From Halobacillus_B sp963739045 (GTDB lineage Bacteria > Bacillota > Bacilli > Bacillales > Halobacillaceae), in the NCBI GenBank assembly GCA_963739045.1, contig CAVTYY010000004.1:62001-126000 (forward strand): a stretch of DNA of 64,000 nucleotides, given 5' to 3'. Of this stretch, positions 8,337-16,471 are shown one piece after another. The position numbers and the translations under genes were made by a program. The stretch's first letter is position 1. Each line of letters opens with the position of its first letter. A model generated the notes under the pieces. It searched no databases and had not been told where the DNA came from. It saw only the letters and a list, made by a program, of their open reading frames with translations.

Positions 8337-8754
8337 GTGAGGAAAGAGAATGGATGGGTTGATGGGGAATACAGTTAACGAATCAATTAGATGAAGCGTT
8401 AACTTGATACACAGAAAAACCGATTCTTGATTGGGTTTTCTCAGCCTGTTTTAGAGGTATGCCTTAACGGCCATTTTTTATTTTATTGGCTTTTCTGATC
8501 CAAAAGAATTTCCATCATTTTCGATATGCGAGAGGTCGAGGGCTGATGTGTGGCTACGATTAGGCATATATGACCGCAACAGCTCAAAACATAAGAAATT
8601 GTCCTCCTATTGAAAGTAATAAGCTGGAAAGGGCCTATTGATTGATAAAATCCATCGAATAAAACTATAAAATAATGAAGGGAATAAATTAACACCTCGA
8701 CCGTTCTCAATAAACTGAAAAAAAGAATAGCTAGTGGCTATTCTTTTTTTATAA
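8337..8754. other. Intergenic stretch after vmlR, with two hairpins
   Basis: No convincing gene. It holds a hairpin at 8413-8442 (AGAAAAACC / GGGTTTTCT), plausibly the vmlR terminator. Between the hairpins, on the minus strand, an AGGAGG site is followed by ATG TTT TGA and then a protein-like frame, perhaps a gene remnant. A second, bidirectional terminator lies at 8717-8750. Confidence 0.5.
8717..8750. terminator. Bidirectional terminator
   Basis: AAAAAGAATAGC / GCTATTCTTTTTTT hairpin with A-run and T-run on either side, placed just after the stop of the minus-strand gene ending at 8755. Confidence 0.85.
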
Positions 8755-8928
8755 TTAATTTTTAACTTTTTTTTTGTTAAAAAAATTTAATATAAAAAAA
8801 GCGCTAAAGAGAAGAACTGGTAACTCTACAATAAAATAAAGAATATTTTTGGGCATAAACATGTCATAAAAATATGAAAATAATACTACCCAAATAAATA
8901 GGACAACATATTTGTTTAGGTTTTTCAT
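8755..8928 (-). CDS. 57-residue membrane protein, possible immunity partner
   Basis: An open frame of 57 residues with two hydrophobic helices (YVVLFIWVVLFSYFY and IVELPVLLFSAFFILNFF) and a lysine-rich end. AAAGGATG sits about ten bases before the ATG at 8928. It directly follows the broken gene at 8951-9533 in the same direction, 22 bases away, and is followed by a terminator, so the two form a short operon. Small two-helix proteins next to a hydrophobic secreted peptide gene are often immunity proteins; here this is only inference. Base composition is AT-richer than the neighbours. Confidence 0.55.
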   Translation of the reverse strand: MKNLNKYVVLFIWVVLFSYFYDMFMPKNILYFIVELPVLLFSAFFILNFFNKKKVKN

Positions 8929-8950
8929 TCTAATCTATCATCCTTTAAAT

Positions 8951-9533
8951 TTAATAAAGATCTATCCAACCATTCCTAGGTCTCTTATCTCTTTTATCAA
9001 GTTGTTTAGCAATTTGGGTGCCAACATCCAAGTAATTTAAAGCTACAGTAACACAAATACCTACAGATGCAGCTAATTTTGGTGCCCCCCATGCTTTTAG
9101 ACAACTAACTATAGTTCTAGTAAACAATCTTTGTGCTTCTTTTTTACCCTTTTTTATGATAAAGGATTGAATGGCTCCTACTCCACCACCTATAGCAAAT
9201 CCAATAGCTCCATTAAATACTGCCCCAGCAAATTTCACACCTACTTTCACTTGAAAGGCATGTGCAGTCTCAACCCCAAACGCTGTATCTAAAATATCCT
9301 TTACGGAAACTTTCATCTCATAATTATTGTACTCTGAAGTATCAACTTCTTAAATTTCTTCTTCTAATTCGGTTTGTGCCGAAGTTAAATCATTGTATGT
9401 TTCTGAATTTTCATCAAAAAAGTTAACCGTGGCTTCAGCAAAGAGTTTTTCTTCTTCTTCAGTTTCTAATCCTGCTAAAGCTACTTGCTCCTGTACTATG
9501 GAATCAAATAACTCTGTCTTAGATCTTTGTCAT
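8951..9533 (-). pseudogene. Decayed gene for a glycine-rich hydrophobic peptide/protein (bacteriocin-like?)
   Basis: The 121-residue frame at 8951-9316 lacks a ribosome site before its ATG. The same reading frame continues upstream past one TAA (9350-9352) into a further 59 codons of protein-like, acidic sequence (QEQVALAGLETEEEEKLF), then reaches ATG 9533 through a frameshift near 9525. The whole therefore looks like one protein of about 190 residues with an acidic N-terminal half and a C-terminal half rich in small hydrophobic residues (GAVFNGAIGFAIGGGVGAI), broken by one stop and one frameshift. The layout recalls precursors of membrane-active peptides (SdpC-like or bacteriocin-like), but no motif proves it. 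Sequencing errors could also explain the breaks. Confidence 0.5.
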
Positions 9534-9676
9534 TGGAAAGAGCGGAAATAAGAAAGGTAACAAGGAGATGAAGTGAAGAAATCGAATAAGTGAATAGAAC
9601 CCCTTTTCCAAATGAAGACTTCAGGTCATTCGTGATTTCAGACGAAATCTCATCAAATCTTAAGGAGTTGTTTTAA

Positions 9677-10189
9677 ATGGAAGTGAAAATAGAGCCGTTA
9701 ACAGGGTTCACACCGCAAATTGGGCATCTCGTATCGCAAATGAATTATGCGAGAAGAACCACCTTAAAAGCTGTAGAAGGACTAACCGCTTCGGAATTAG
9801 ATTACCTGCCAAGTAAGGATGGAAATAGCATCGGAGCGCTCTTATTACATATCGCTGCAGTAGAAAAAGGATTTCAAATCGAAACTTTTGAGGGACGCTG
9901 CCCGAATGAAGAGGAAATAAAGGAATGGGGAGCGGCTTATAGCCTTGGAGAAGAGGGAAGAAATAAGATAAATGGTCAGCCGCTGGAATATTATTTAACT
10001 AAACTTGAAGAAATCAGGCACAGGACACTTAAAGAATTCGAAAGCAAAACAGATGATTGGTTATACGAAAACAGACCATGGGCCCATCATTCGTCCAATA
10101 ATTATTTCATTTGGTTTCACGTATTTGAAGATGAGATCAATCATCGAGGGCAGATAAGAGTGATAAGAAAAATGCTCACAAATGAATAG
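9677..10189 (+). CDS. DinB-like (DUF664-type) four-helix metal-binding protein, paralogue 1
   Basis: 170 residues with the DinB/YfiT fold pattern: MNYARRTTLKAVEGLT in helix 1, GALLLHIAAVEKGFQ in helix 2 and WFHVFEDEINHRGQIR in helix 4. The histidines in LLLHI, FHVF and NHRGQ form the usual three-His metal site. Members of this superfamily are metal-dependent, often thiol-dependent transferases or DNA-damage-induced proteins of unknown reaction. Closely related to the gene at 26833-27351, so a duplication. Start ATG 9677 is preceded by TAAGGAG. Confidence 0.85.
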   Translation: MEVKIEPLTGFTPQIGHLVSQMNYARRTTLKAVEGLTASELDYLPSKDGNSIGALLLHIAAVEKGFQIETFEGRCPNEEEIKEWGAAYSLGEEGRNKINGQPLEYYLTKLEEIRHRTLKEFESKTDDWLYENRPWAHHSSNNYFIWFHVFEDEINHRGQIRVIRKMLTNE

Positions 10190-10260
10190 ACCAGTGCCGG
10201 CTTCTGATACTGGGGTAACACCATGTGGAAGAACTATGGATTGGAGCGGGAGGTGGGAAT

Positions 10261-10449
10261 TTGAAAGGTGAAAATGAAGACAATCAACCATTCAATGATG
10301 CCATGGACCACATGCAGAAGCATGAAGGTACTCCAGCACCCGGCGAAGGGAAACTGCCTTTGGGAATAAGGATCATTGGGTACGTGATAGTTGGAGGGAT
10401 GGTATTGATGATCCTCCTGGGATTAATCGGAAACTTTGTGTTTAACTAA
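10261..10449 (+). CDS. Small membrane protein with one C-terminal helix
   Basis: 62 residues with a hydrophilic N-terminus and a single transmembrane helix (IIGYVIVGGMVLMILLGLIGNF) ending in NFVFN. TTG 10261 is preferred because GGGAGGTGG (10248-10256) lies directly upstream; the in-frame ATG at 10225 has none. The ending resembles YFVFN of the small protein at 13324-13518. Function unknown. Confidence 0.55.
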   Translation: MKGENEDNQPFNDAMDHMQKHEGTPAPGEGKLPLGIRIIGYVIVGGMVLMILLGLIGNFVFN

Positions 10450-10465
10450 AGACGGAGGTGGGTCT

Positions 10466-11245
10466 GTGGATAATGAGGAATGGTTAACAGGGGGAAACGT
10501 CACTAACGTCTATCGTTCCGGCCATACCGTCCGGCGAGAACAACACCCCAACAGTCACCGAATTCACCGCCTGCTGAAGCACCTGGAAAACAAAGAGTTT
10601 TCCTATGCGCCTAAATATTATGGCATCGATGAAAAAGGGCGGGAAATTTTATCATATATCGAAGGTGAAGCAGGAAATTATCCCTTGCAACCGTATATGT
10701 GGTCAGATGACGCGTTGACAGGCATAGCAAGAATGCTGCGGCACTACCATGATGCTGTAAGTGACTTTACCTTTGATGATGACTGGCATCCTTTAGATCT
10801 CACACCTGAACCTAAAGAAGTAATCTGTCATAATGATTTTGCGATCTACAACATCATATTTAAAAATAATAAACCCGCAGGAATTATAGATTTTGATGTA
10901 GCAGCGCCAGGTCCTAGGGGATGGGACGCCGCTTATACGCTGTATACCTGCTGCCCTTTAAGCAGGTTTTATGTAACTCCAACAGGTGAAAAAGTTTATT
11001 ATAAATCTAATCAGCATGCAGACCGAATTAAACGCAGGGTTCAATTATTTAATAGTGCTTACGGTGAATCGTTTGATGATTCCTTAGAAATGGTCGTGCT
11101 TCGATTAGAAGGGCTGTGTAAAACGATGAGAAGGAAAGCAGAAGAAGGAGTTCCCGCTTTTCAGAAGATGATCAAAGAAGGACACCTGGAACACTATCAG
11201 CAAGATATTCAGTTTGTTAGGAAGCATAAACATGAATGGATGTAA
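10466..11245 (+). CDS. Aminoglycoside phosphotransferase-family kinase
   Basis: About 259 residues with the APH/choline kinase fold: an N-terminal nucleotide-binding lobe, the catalytic Brenner-type motif CHNDFAIYN (about 121-129) and the metal-binding IIDFDVA motif (about 141-147). Substrate unknown; such chromosomal Bacillus kinases act on small molecules and only some inactivate antibiotics. GTG 10466 is the likely start (GGAGGTGGG at 10454-10462). A strong inverted repeat at 11251-11282 follows. Confidence 0.8.
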   Translation: MDNEEWLTGGNVTNVYRSGHTVRREQHPNSHRIHRLLKHLENKEFSYAPKYYGIDEKGREILSYIEGEAGNYPLQPYMWSDDALTGIARMLRHYHDAVSDFTFDDDWHPLDLTPEPKEVICHNDFAIYNIIFKNNKPAGIIDFDVAAPGPRGWDAAYTLYTCCPLSRFYVTPTGEKVYYKSNQHADRIKRRVQLFNSAYGESFDDSLEMVVLRLEGLCKTMRRKAEEGVPAFQKMIKEGHLEHYQQDIQFVRKHKHEWM

Positions 11246-11250
11246 GGGGG

Positions 11251-11282
11251 GAAGACGCCGAATTGACAAGATCGGTGTCTTC
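11251..11282 (+). terminator. Hairpin after the APH-like gene
   Basis: GAAGACGCCGA / TCGGTGTCTTC stem with a loop of ten bases. There is no T-run, so it may be an mRNA-stabilising hairpin rather than a true terminator. Confidence 0.45.
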
Positions 11283-11317
11283 GTCCATACTATTGTTAAA
11301 ATAATTTTACCGAGTAA

Positions 11318-11944
11318 ATGGAGTTGACAACAAAGATGAAAGATATAAAGCTATTGACGACTCACGAACAGTTAAAGGCATTAGCCGATCCTTTTCGCTC
11401 AGAATTACTGCTTCGCTTAATGGAGAAACCAAAGACCGGCCAGCAGATTTCTGAAGTGTTTAACCTTTCAAGGGCGCGAATTCACTATCACTTAAAGGAA
11501 TTAGAAAAAAATGACCTGATTGCCATCGTCCACAAAGAAGAAAAGAATGGGATCATGCAAAAGTTTTATCAGGCGGTTGCTGGTGGATTCGTACCTGATC
11601 AATCTTTACTTCCTTATTCTGATATGACAGAAACGGTCAGAGTGATGATGGTCAGCATGCTGGACCAGTCGAAACGAAGAATCCTTGCCGCTCCTGAAGA
11701 TTCTTTAAAGGAGGAGTCAGGCTCTAAGGACCCTGCCGAGTGGAAATATCGATCCAGCGCTTATGAAATTCACGCGAAAGAAGAAGACTTCTTAGCCTGG
11801 CAGCAGAAGTTTTCCGATTTAATGGAAGAGTTTGCTGCCCTGCAAAGACCCGATCCATCACCAGACGCTAAGCTTTATTACTTTCACATGCTTGGATTAC
11901 AAGTGGAGGAACCGTTTATTCAAAAGAAAAAAGGAGAATCTTAA
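11318..11944 (+). CDS. ArsR-type winged-helix transcriptional regulator
   Basis: About 208 residues. The N-terminal winged helix (HEQLKALADPFRSELLLRLM, then TGQQISEVFNLSRARIHYHL and a beta wing) is typical of ArsR/HTH_20 regulators; the C-terminal 120 residues would be an effector or dimerisation region. It precedes an MFS transporter gene in the same direction, so it probably controls that pump. Start choice is uncertain: ATG 11318 lacks a ribosome site, and ATG 11336 has GGAG twelve bases upstream. Confidence 0.75.
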   Translation: MELTTKMKDIKLLTTHEQLKALADPFRSELLLRLMEKPKTGQQISEVFNLSRARIHYHLKELEKNDLIAIVHKEEKNGIMQKFYQAVAGGFVPDQSLLPYSDMTETVRVMMVSMLDQSKRRILAAPEDSLKEESGSKDPAEWKYRSSAYEIHAKEEDFLAWQQKFSDLMEEFAALQRPDPSPDAKLYYFHMLGLQVEEPFIQKKKGES

Positions 11945-11961
11945 GTCATTCTCTTTTTTTT
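11929..11961 (+). terminator. Terminator after ArsR-like gene
   Basis: GGAGAAT / ATTCTC hairpin overlapping the stop codon, followed by eight T. It separates the regulator from the MFS gene transcriptionally. Confidence 0.6.
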
Positions 11962-12018
11962 GGTTTAACGGTAAGTATTTTTTAACCGTGTAGAAATATT
12001 TATTTAAGGAGAGAGTGT

Positions 12019-13269
12019 ATGAATAATATCAAACGCTTGGAAAGTGAAGCTGTCTTGCCTTTAACAAAATCCAGATCGTTTATTTTATTATTGCTGACTA
12101 CAGTGGTTTCCAGCTTAAGTCTATCTATGTTTATGTTTATTCAGTCCTGGTATGTCGTTGAAAGTCTTGATAAGGAAGCGTCACTAGGGATTGTATTAGT
12201 TTGTCTAACGACTATGCGGATGCTTTCCATGGTCATTGGCGGGGTGGTGGCGGACAGGGGCAGGCAAACGAGGATTATGGGCGTTTCAGATTTATCGTTA
12301 GCCTTTTTAACCCTGCTGCTTTCTGTACTATTCTATTTCTTATCTGAAGTTCCCATCTGGATGCTGGCAGTAAATGCAGCATTGTTTGGCGCTTGCGGAG
12401 GGATTTTCGAACCGTCCAGAGATGCTCTTTTACCGAAAGTGGTAAAAGTCGATCAGCTTACGAGAGCAAATTCTCTTCTTCAAGGTGCTATCCAAACTGC
12501 TTTATTTTCTGGACCTTTCCTTGCAGGAATATTAATTCATGTAACGAGTTATAGCTTGGTTCTCATTCTGATAGGTCTTTGCTTATGCATTTCCGGGTAC
12601 AGTGTTTTCCTTATAAAAGTTAGGGAAGATAACTTGAACAACGAGGGGAAAGGCAGAGATACCTTTAAAGTTCAATTGGCAGAAGGATTCAGCTACACAT
12701 GGAAATCTCCGCTATTAAGGGCTTTGTTTATCATTACGATTATTGTAAACTTTTTTCTATCGGGACCTTTAATGATGGGACTGCCGATATTCGTAGAGGG
12801 AGTCCTCCATGGAAGTTCGATCGATTTTAGTTATGTACAGGGCGGGTTTACATTGGGAATGATTCTTGGTTCTGTACTCATAGGACTTATGAACATCCAG
12901 CGAAAGCGAGGGTCTTATGCCTTATATTTCATTGCCTTGCAGGGAGTGGGGATGTTAGTTTTTAGTCAAATTCATTCGATTTTTACAGCTGTGATGATCA
13001 TAGTTTTTATTGGCATGCTGAATCCGGGAGTCAACATCCCACTGATTTCCCTCGTTCAATCTTCTGCAAATCAAGCGAAAGTCGGAAGAGTGATGAGTTT
13101 GATTCGTACAGGCTCATTAGGTTTAATTCCACTTTCGTACGCTGTGACTTCTATGTTTTTAGGAATGGGGGTTAAGATCCAGCATCTGATGGCGTGGAGT
13201 TCACTGCCCCTTCTGCTTAGTGTAGGAGTGTTGTACTTTTTATATCCAATCTTGAAGACAGCGGACTAA
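12019..13269 (+). CDS. MFS-family efflux transporter
   Basis: 416 residues, twelve hydrophobic helices, with the MFS loop 2-3 motif GGVVADRGRQTR (about 75-86). The pattern NAALFGACGGIFEPSRDALLPKVV matches the MFS_3/EntS-like group of drug or siderophore exporters. AAGGAGAGAG precedes ATG 12019. The regulator immediately upstream suggests induction by its substrate, which cannot be read from sequence. Confidence 0.85.
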   Translation: MNNIKRLESEAVLPLTKSRSFILLLLTTVVSSLSLSMFMFIQSWYVVESLDKEASLGIVLVCLTTMRMLSMVIGGVVADRGRQTRIMGVSDLSLAFLTLLLSVLFYFLSEVPIWMLAVNAALFGACGGIFEPSRDALLPKVVKVDQLTRANSLLQGAIQTALFSGPFLAGILIHVTSYSLVLILIGLCLCISGYSVFLIKVREDNLNNEGKGRDTFKVQLAEGFSYTWKSPLLRALFIITIIVNFFLSGPLMMGLPIFVEGVLHGSSIDFSYVQGGFTLGMILGSVLIGLMNIQRKRGSYALYFIALQGVGMLVFSQIHSIFTAVMIIVFIGMLNPGVNIPLISLVQSSANQAKVGRVMSLIRTGSLGLIPLSYAVTSMFLGMGVKIQHLMAWSSLPLLLSVGVLYFLYPILKTAD

Positions 13270-13323
13270 AAGGAATGTTATTGGCAGAGTGCGAAAATTT
13301 CGTTAATACATAGGAGGTAGAAT

Positions 13324-13518
13324 ATGAGTGTAGATAAAGAATCACCGGAAGAAAGAAGAGAAAGATTACGTCAAGAGGATTTAAGAAAAAATCGTTCCAG
13401 CGCCTATAACGGAGGCGGGTTACAGGATTTAGCAGGCGGAATGGGCTGGAAAGGCGCAGGGCTGATGGTCGTGGTTATCATCTTGCTGCTATTTATTGGG
13501 TATTTTGTATTTAACTAA
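13324..13518 (+). CDS. DUF6366-type small membrane protein
   Basis: 64 residues. The N-terminus is highly charged (ESPEERRERLRQEDLRKN), followed by a Gly-rich linker and one C-terminal helix (LMVVVIILLLFIGYFVF). This pattern (ESPEERRERLRQ...GGLGWKG...) is the DUF6366 family of small Bacillaceae proteins of unknown function. TAGGAGGTAGAAT gives a strong ribosome site before ATG 13324. Confidence 0.7.
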   Translation: MSVDKESPEERRERLRQEDLRKNRSSAYNGGGLQDLAGGMGWKGAGLMVVVIILLLFIGYFVFN

Positions 13519-13557
13519 TGAAGGAACCTTATTTTATACTTACGGTTCCTCCAATAT

Positions 13558-13636
13558 ATTTGCGATATTGAAGTATTATTGCGAAAATGATGATTTAATT
13601 GCGAATGAGCGCAGCTTCGTGTACTTGCGATCAAGT
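13558..13636 (+). repeat. Degenerate array of TTGCGA-core repeats (third locus)
   Basis: TTGCGA cores at 13560, 13579, 13599 and 13625. The second and third units keep the ATTATTGCGAA or TTAATTGCGAA form and are 20 bp apart; the outer two are spaced 19 and 26. It lies between the convergent 3' ends of the genes ending at 13518 and 13711. It is the same motif as in the arrays at 49954-50030 and 51115-51230. Confidence 0.6.
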
Positions 13637-13710
13637 ACGCCGCCTGAATAGAAGTACCACTAGTTCTCCAACTCCTGAACGGCCATATCTTTTCTATAAT
13701 AAACGAGGTT

Positions 13711-14199
13711 TTATTCGAATGACTCCGCCGTATTAATTAGATCTTCCTTTGAAATGCTTTTCTCTGATTTTTTGTTAGCTGCAGTGAGTTTATAAACGAT
13801 TCCATCTTGCTTCCAAGTTAAATACTTTATCGTTTCTCCTGATCGTTCCATTTTCTTTTCAGCATACTTTCCTTCAAGATTTCCTATATCCACTTCTTTC
13901 ATTTCCATGTTCATATGAATAGACTTGCCATTCAAGGTCATTAATTCGATAGATTTTCCTTCTCCAGAGAATATAAAGTTATAAACGGCTTCGGTATCTC
14001 CAGTTGTGGGAATAGGTTCAAAGTTGGTGTTTTCAGCTTGAAATGGTAATTGAGCAGGCAGGTTTGGTTGATAAGCTTCATCCTTTAATTTATTTTGAAG
14101 ACTTGTATTGTCGTAAGCGTTTAATCCATCAGCCTTTCCTAAGGAACATCCACTTAATAACAGAAAGGTTACTATGATAAATGATAATAATGATTTCAT
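13711..14199 (-). CDS. Lipoprotein with DUF4367-like domain
   Basis: 162 residues. The signal peptide ends in LLSGC, a good lipobox. The rest contains a repeated beta pattern ending in KYLTWKQDGIVYKLTA and SKEDLINTAESFE, which is characteristic of the DUF4367 module seen in Bacillus anti-sigma-factor-like and cell-surface proteins. Probably anchored outside the membrane. Function unknown. Confidence 0.7.
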   Translation of the reverse strand: MKSLLSFIIVTFLLLSGCSLGKADGLNAYDNTSLQNKLKDEAYQPNLPAQLPFQAENTNFEPIPTTGDTEAVYNFIFSGEGKSIELMTLNGKSIHMNMEMKEVDIGNLEGKYAEKKMERSGETIKYLTWKQDGIVYKLTAANKKSEKSISKEDLINTAESFE

Positions 14200-14370
14200 A
14201 TACTGTCTCCCTTTTTACTATTTTCCAACGAAATGGGAATTTGTATCCAATAGTTATAAGCTTAGCAATTATTAACAATATCGTCTAATATAGTCGGAAT
14301 TTTGTTAATATGATGATATAAAGTTCGTAACCTTTCCTTGGGGAGGGGAAGGTCAGGAAGGAGTATAAAA

Positions 14371-14616
14371 GTGAAAAGGTTTATCACGATATTGGGAGAA
14401 GGTGTCTTGATTGTAAGCATGATCTTGTTGGCCATTGATATGATAAGCGGCCAGTGGAGCGCCCATACAAATTACTGGGTTCTGGGTACAGTGATATACT
14501 GGTTTACCGTCGGATATATTTATTTCTTTAAAGAGAATAAACGAGTTTGGGGAGTAATCTTCATGGTGATAACTGGAGGCGGGATAGTGGCAGCGCTGTT
14601 TGCAGCATGGACATAA
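14371..14616 (+). CDS. Small three-helix membrane protein
   Basis: 81 residues with three hydrophobic segments and the loop YFFKENKRVWG. GTG 14371 is the likely start because AGGAAGGAG ends eight bases upstream; the frame is open from 14338 without a site. It resembles in layout the decayed gene at 21927-22175, so the two may be paralogues. Function unknown. Confidence 0.55.
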   Translation: MKRFITILGEGVLIVSMILLAIDMISGQWSAHTNYWVLGTVIYWFTVGYIYFFKENKRVWGVIFMVITGGGIVAALFAAWT

Positions 14617-14691
14617 AAAGTTGGGAAACAAATTGGATCAAAGCGTCTGTAGAATCATCAACAAATTTCATACATAGAGAGGACTAATACC

Positions 14692-15219
14692 ATGGACATT
14701 CATTTCAAAAGATTACTCACCCCAACCCCGAGCATCGTAAAGGCAATTAACCGGTGGGAGAATGATGCAACTTTAATTCCATTGGTGCGCCCAAATCAAG
14801 ATCAATCAGGACTCGACCGCCGTACGGAGATTAGTCAGCGGGACCTGATTAACCGACTTCAAAATCATCACATCTATTTAATCTATCTGGATGACCAGCT
14901 GATTGGTGAGATGAACTTTATGGTGGATCCTCCTCATCTATACAAGAATGAACCAGGGACGGCTTGGATTGGGATAACCATTGGAGAGAATGAAGGAAGA
15001 GGGAAAGGGATCGGTTATCAAGCTATTTCCTTTTTGGAAGAACAGATTAAGAACGAGGGGCTGAAACGAATTGAGCTTGGCGTGTTTGAATTTAACAAGA
15101 AAGCGATCAGTCTTTATAAAAAAATGGGCTATGCTGAAATTGGGTATATAAGAGACTTTACATTTTGGCAAGGGCGAATGTGGGCCGACTTCCGAATGGA
15201 GAAATATTTGAACACTTAA
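14692..15219 (+). CDS. GNAT-family N-acetyltransferase
   Basis: 175 residues with the acetyl-CoA binding motif A (WIGITIGENEGRGKGIGYQA, about 96-115) and the downstream pattern FEFNKKAISLYKKMGY typical of GNATs, ending in a RimJ/RimL-like strand. Substrate unknown. Start ATG 14692 with GAGAGGAC upstream. Confidence 0.85.
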   Translation: MDIHFKRLLTPTPSIVKAINRWENDATLIPLVRPNQDQSGLDRRTEISQRDLINRLQNHHIYLIYLDDQLIGEMNFMVDPPHLYKNEPGTAWIGITIGENEGRGKGIGYQAISFLEEQIKNEGLKRIELGVFEFNKKAISLYKKMGYAEIGYIRDFTFWQGRMWADFRMEKYLNT

Positions 15220-15326
15220 GAAGGAAAAGATGTGAAATCTAATGAGCAAGCTGGGCAAATAAGATAGATATTTAAAGGGGTAAAGCAACTGAACGAGTAA
15301 CCATTCAAATGGAAGGAGATAATGAA

Positions 15327-15527
15327 TTGGTTAGTTTATTGGATAACCTACATCAAGCATCGATTTTACTGTTGTTAGCATGTTCTTACTTTTACTATAG
15401 ACATTTAAAAAAACGAAAGTGTGAGAGAAAGCTAACTTCCTTTGAGTTTACTATGTTTTTCGTCACGCGGTTTGCAGCTTTACTTTGGGCTGGAAGTTAT
15501 CTGCTTCAAATATTGGATAAAAATTAA
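15327..15527 (+). CDS. Small membrane protein
   Basis: 66 residues, two hydrophobic segments flanking a basic loop (RHLKKRKCERK). TTG 15327 follows GGAAGGAGAT at good spacing and is preferred over ATG 15309, which has that site inside it. Function unknown. Confidence 0.5.
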   Translation: MVSLLDNLHQASILLLLACSYFYYRHLKKRKCERKLTSFEFTMFFVTRFAALLWAGSYLLQILDKN

Positions 15528-15659
15528 CCTTTTGGTGAAAGAATAACAATCACTCTTGTCTCATTTCCCAGTTAACGGTGAATTACATATAAGATCTTCA
15601 TTAACCAATATGAATCTAACCAGAACACCTAATTTAATGACATCAATGGAGGCTTTTTT

Positions 15660-15667
15660 CATACAAT
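15660..15667 (+). promoter_or_regulatory. Sigma-E-like -10 box of cwlJ
   Basis: CATACAAT matches the sigma-E -10 consensus (CATACA-T) and lies just before the ribosome site TGAGGTGA of cwlJ. The -35 side is poor. cwlJ is expressed by the mother cell under sigma-E in Bacillus subtilis, which agrees. Confidence 0.5.
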
Positions 15668-15684
15668 ATTTCTGAGGTGAAAAA

Positions 15685-16128
15685 ATGCCAAGAGTACCTT
15701 ATCGAGATTCAGACGTTGCCTTAATGGCCAGGATGATGCGAGCGGAAGCTGAAGGTGAAGGACAACAAGGAATGTTATATGTAGGGAATGTTATCGTTAA
15801 CCGCGCTAAAGCAAGCTGTTTAGATTTTTCAGATGTAAGAACCATTCGACAAGTAATTTATCAGGTCCAAGGAGGAAATTACTCTTTCGAGGCTGTACAA
15901 AAGGGAAATCTATTTTATAATCGGGCGAGGTCAGTAGAGAAGAGATTGGCAAGAAAAAATTTAAATTATTGGAGCCAGCTGCCAGCAAAATATTCTCTTT
16001 GGTATTTTAACCCCTATGGTCCATGTCCCGACACATGGTATGGTCAGCCCTTTGCCGGTCAATTTAAAAATCATTGTTATTATGAACCAGCTGCTGGTAC
16101 ATGTGCCAGTGTTTACACTGGTGGTTAA
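15685..16128 (+). CDS. cwlJ: Spore cortex-lytic enzyme CwlJ
   Basis: 147 residues with the Hydrolase_2 (SleB/CwlJ catalytic) domain over its whole length. The signature LMARMMRAEAEGEGQQGMLYVGNVIVNR contains the catalytic glutamate region, and the ending PAKYSLWYFNPYGPCPDTWY...FAGQFKNHCYYEP is nearly as in Bacillus CwlJ. There is no signal peptide, as expected for CwlJ, which is placed in the spore coat by the mother cell. It hydrolyses cortex peptidoglycan during germination, notably triggered by Ca-dipicolinate. The usual partner gene gerQ is not adjacent here. Confidence 0.9.
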   Translation: MPRVPYRDSDVALMARMMRAEAEGEGQQGMLYVGNVIVNRAKASCLDFSDVRTIRQVIYQVQGGNYSFEAVQKGNLFYNRARSVEKRLARKNLNYWSQLPAKYSLWYFNPYGPCPDTWYGQPFAGQFKNHCYYEPAAGTCASVYTGG

Positions 16129-16174
16129 TCCTGCTCAGTCTATGTTCCACAATTGGATGGGGGAAGCCACTCAA

Positions 16175-16213
16175 TAAAAAGGGAACAGTGAAGTTTTCGG
16201 ATGTTCCCTTTTT
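16175..16213 (+). terminator. Terminator after cwlJ
   Basis: AAAAAGGGAACA / TGTTCCCTTTTT hairpin followed by T-rich sequence, about 45 bases past the stop. Confidence 0.85.
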
Positions 16214-16274
16214 ATAAAGTAAGAAATGTTGCAGTCAACCTTCTGGATGAGAATTATTCATAAGCAAATCAGAC

Positions 16275-16297
16275 AGACGGCTTTCCGTCTTTTTTTA
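16275..16297 (+). terminator. Second, orphan terminator
   Basis: AGACGG / CCGTCT hairpin with a four-base loop and seven T. No gene lies between it and the cwlJ terminator, so it is either a backup terminator or the end of a short untranslated RNA. Confidence 0.7.
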
Positions 16298-16405
16298 ATG
16301 GAATAAAAGTTGAAGTCCTTTTTTCTTTAGTTTTCTCTGTCAATCAAGAACAGCGGAATATATTTCTTAGGTCACTTGAAAGACCTAATTCTGCATGTTA
16401 TGTTA

Positions 16406-16427
16406 TATATGATCACTTATTCATATA
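16406..16427 (+). promoter_or_regulatory. ArsR/CzrA-type operator, distal copy
   Basis: Imperfect palindrome of 22 bases: TATATGATCA, two to four central bases, TTCATATA. This is the shape of the 12-2-12 sites bound by zinc-sensing ArsR/SmtB repressors such as CzrA. It lies 80-100 bases before the zinc exporter start. No such regulator gene is adjacent. Confidence 0.55.
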
Positions 16428-16471
16428 AAACTTTTATTGTGTTTGTTTATAACGAATTAGGGTATAGCCTA

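Noticed and set aside
8483..8710. 75-codon minus-strand frame
   Set aside because: Start codon without ribosome site. The internal AGGAGG site is followed by ATG TTT TGA. At most a remnant of an old gene; too weak to list separately.
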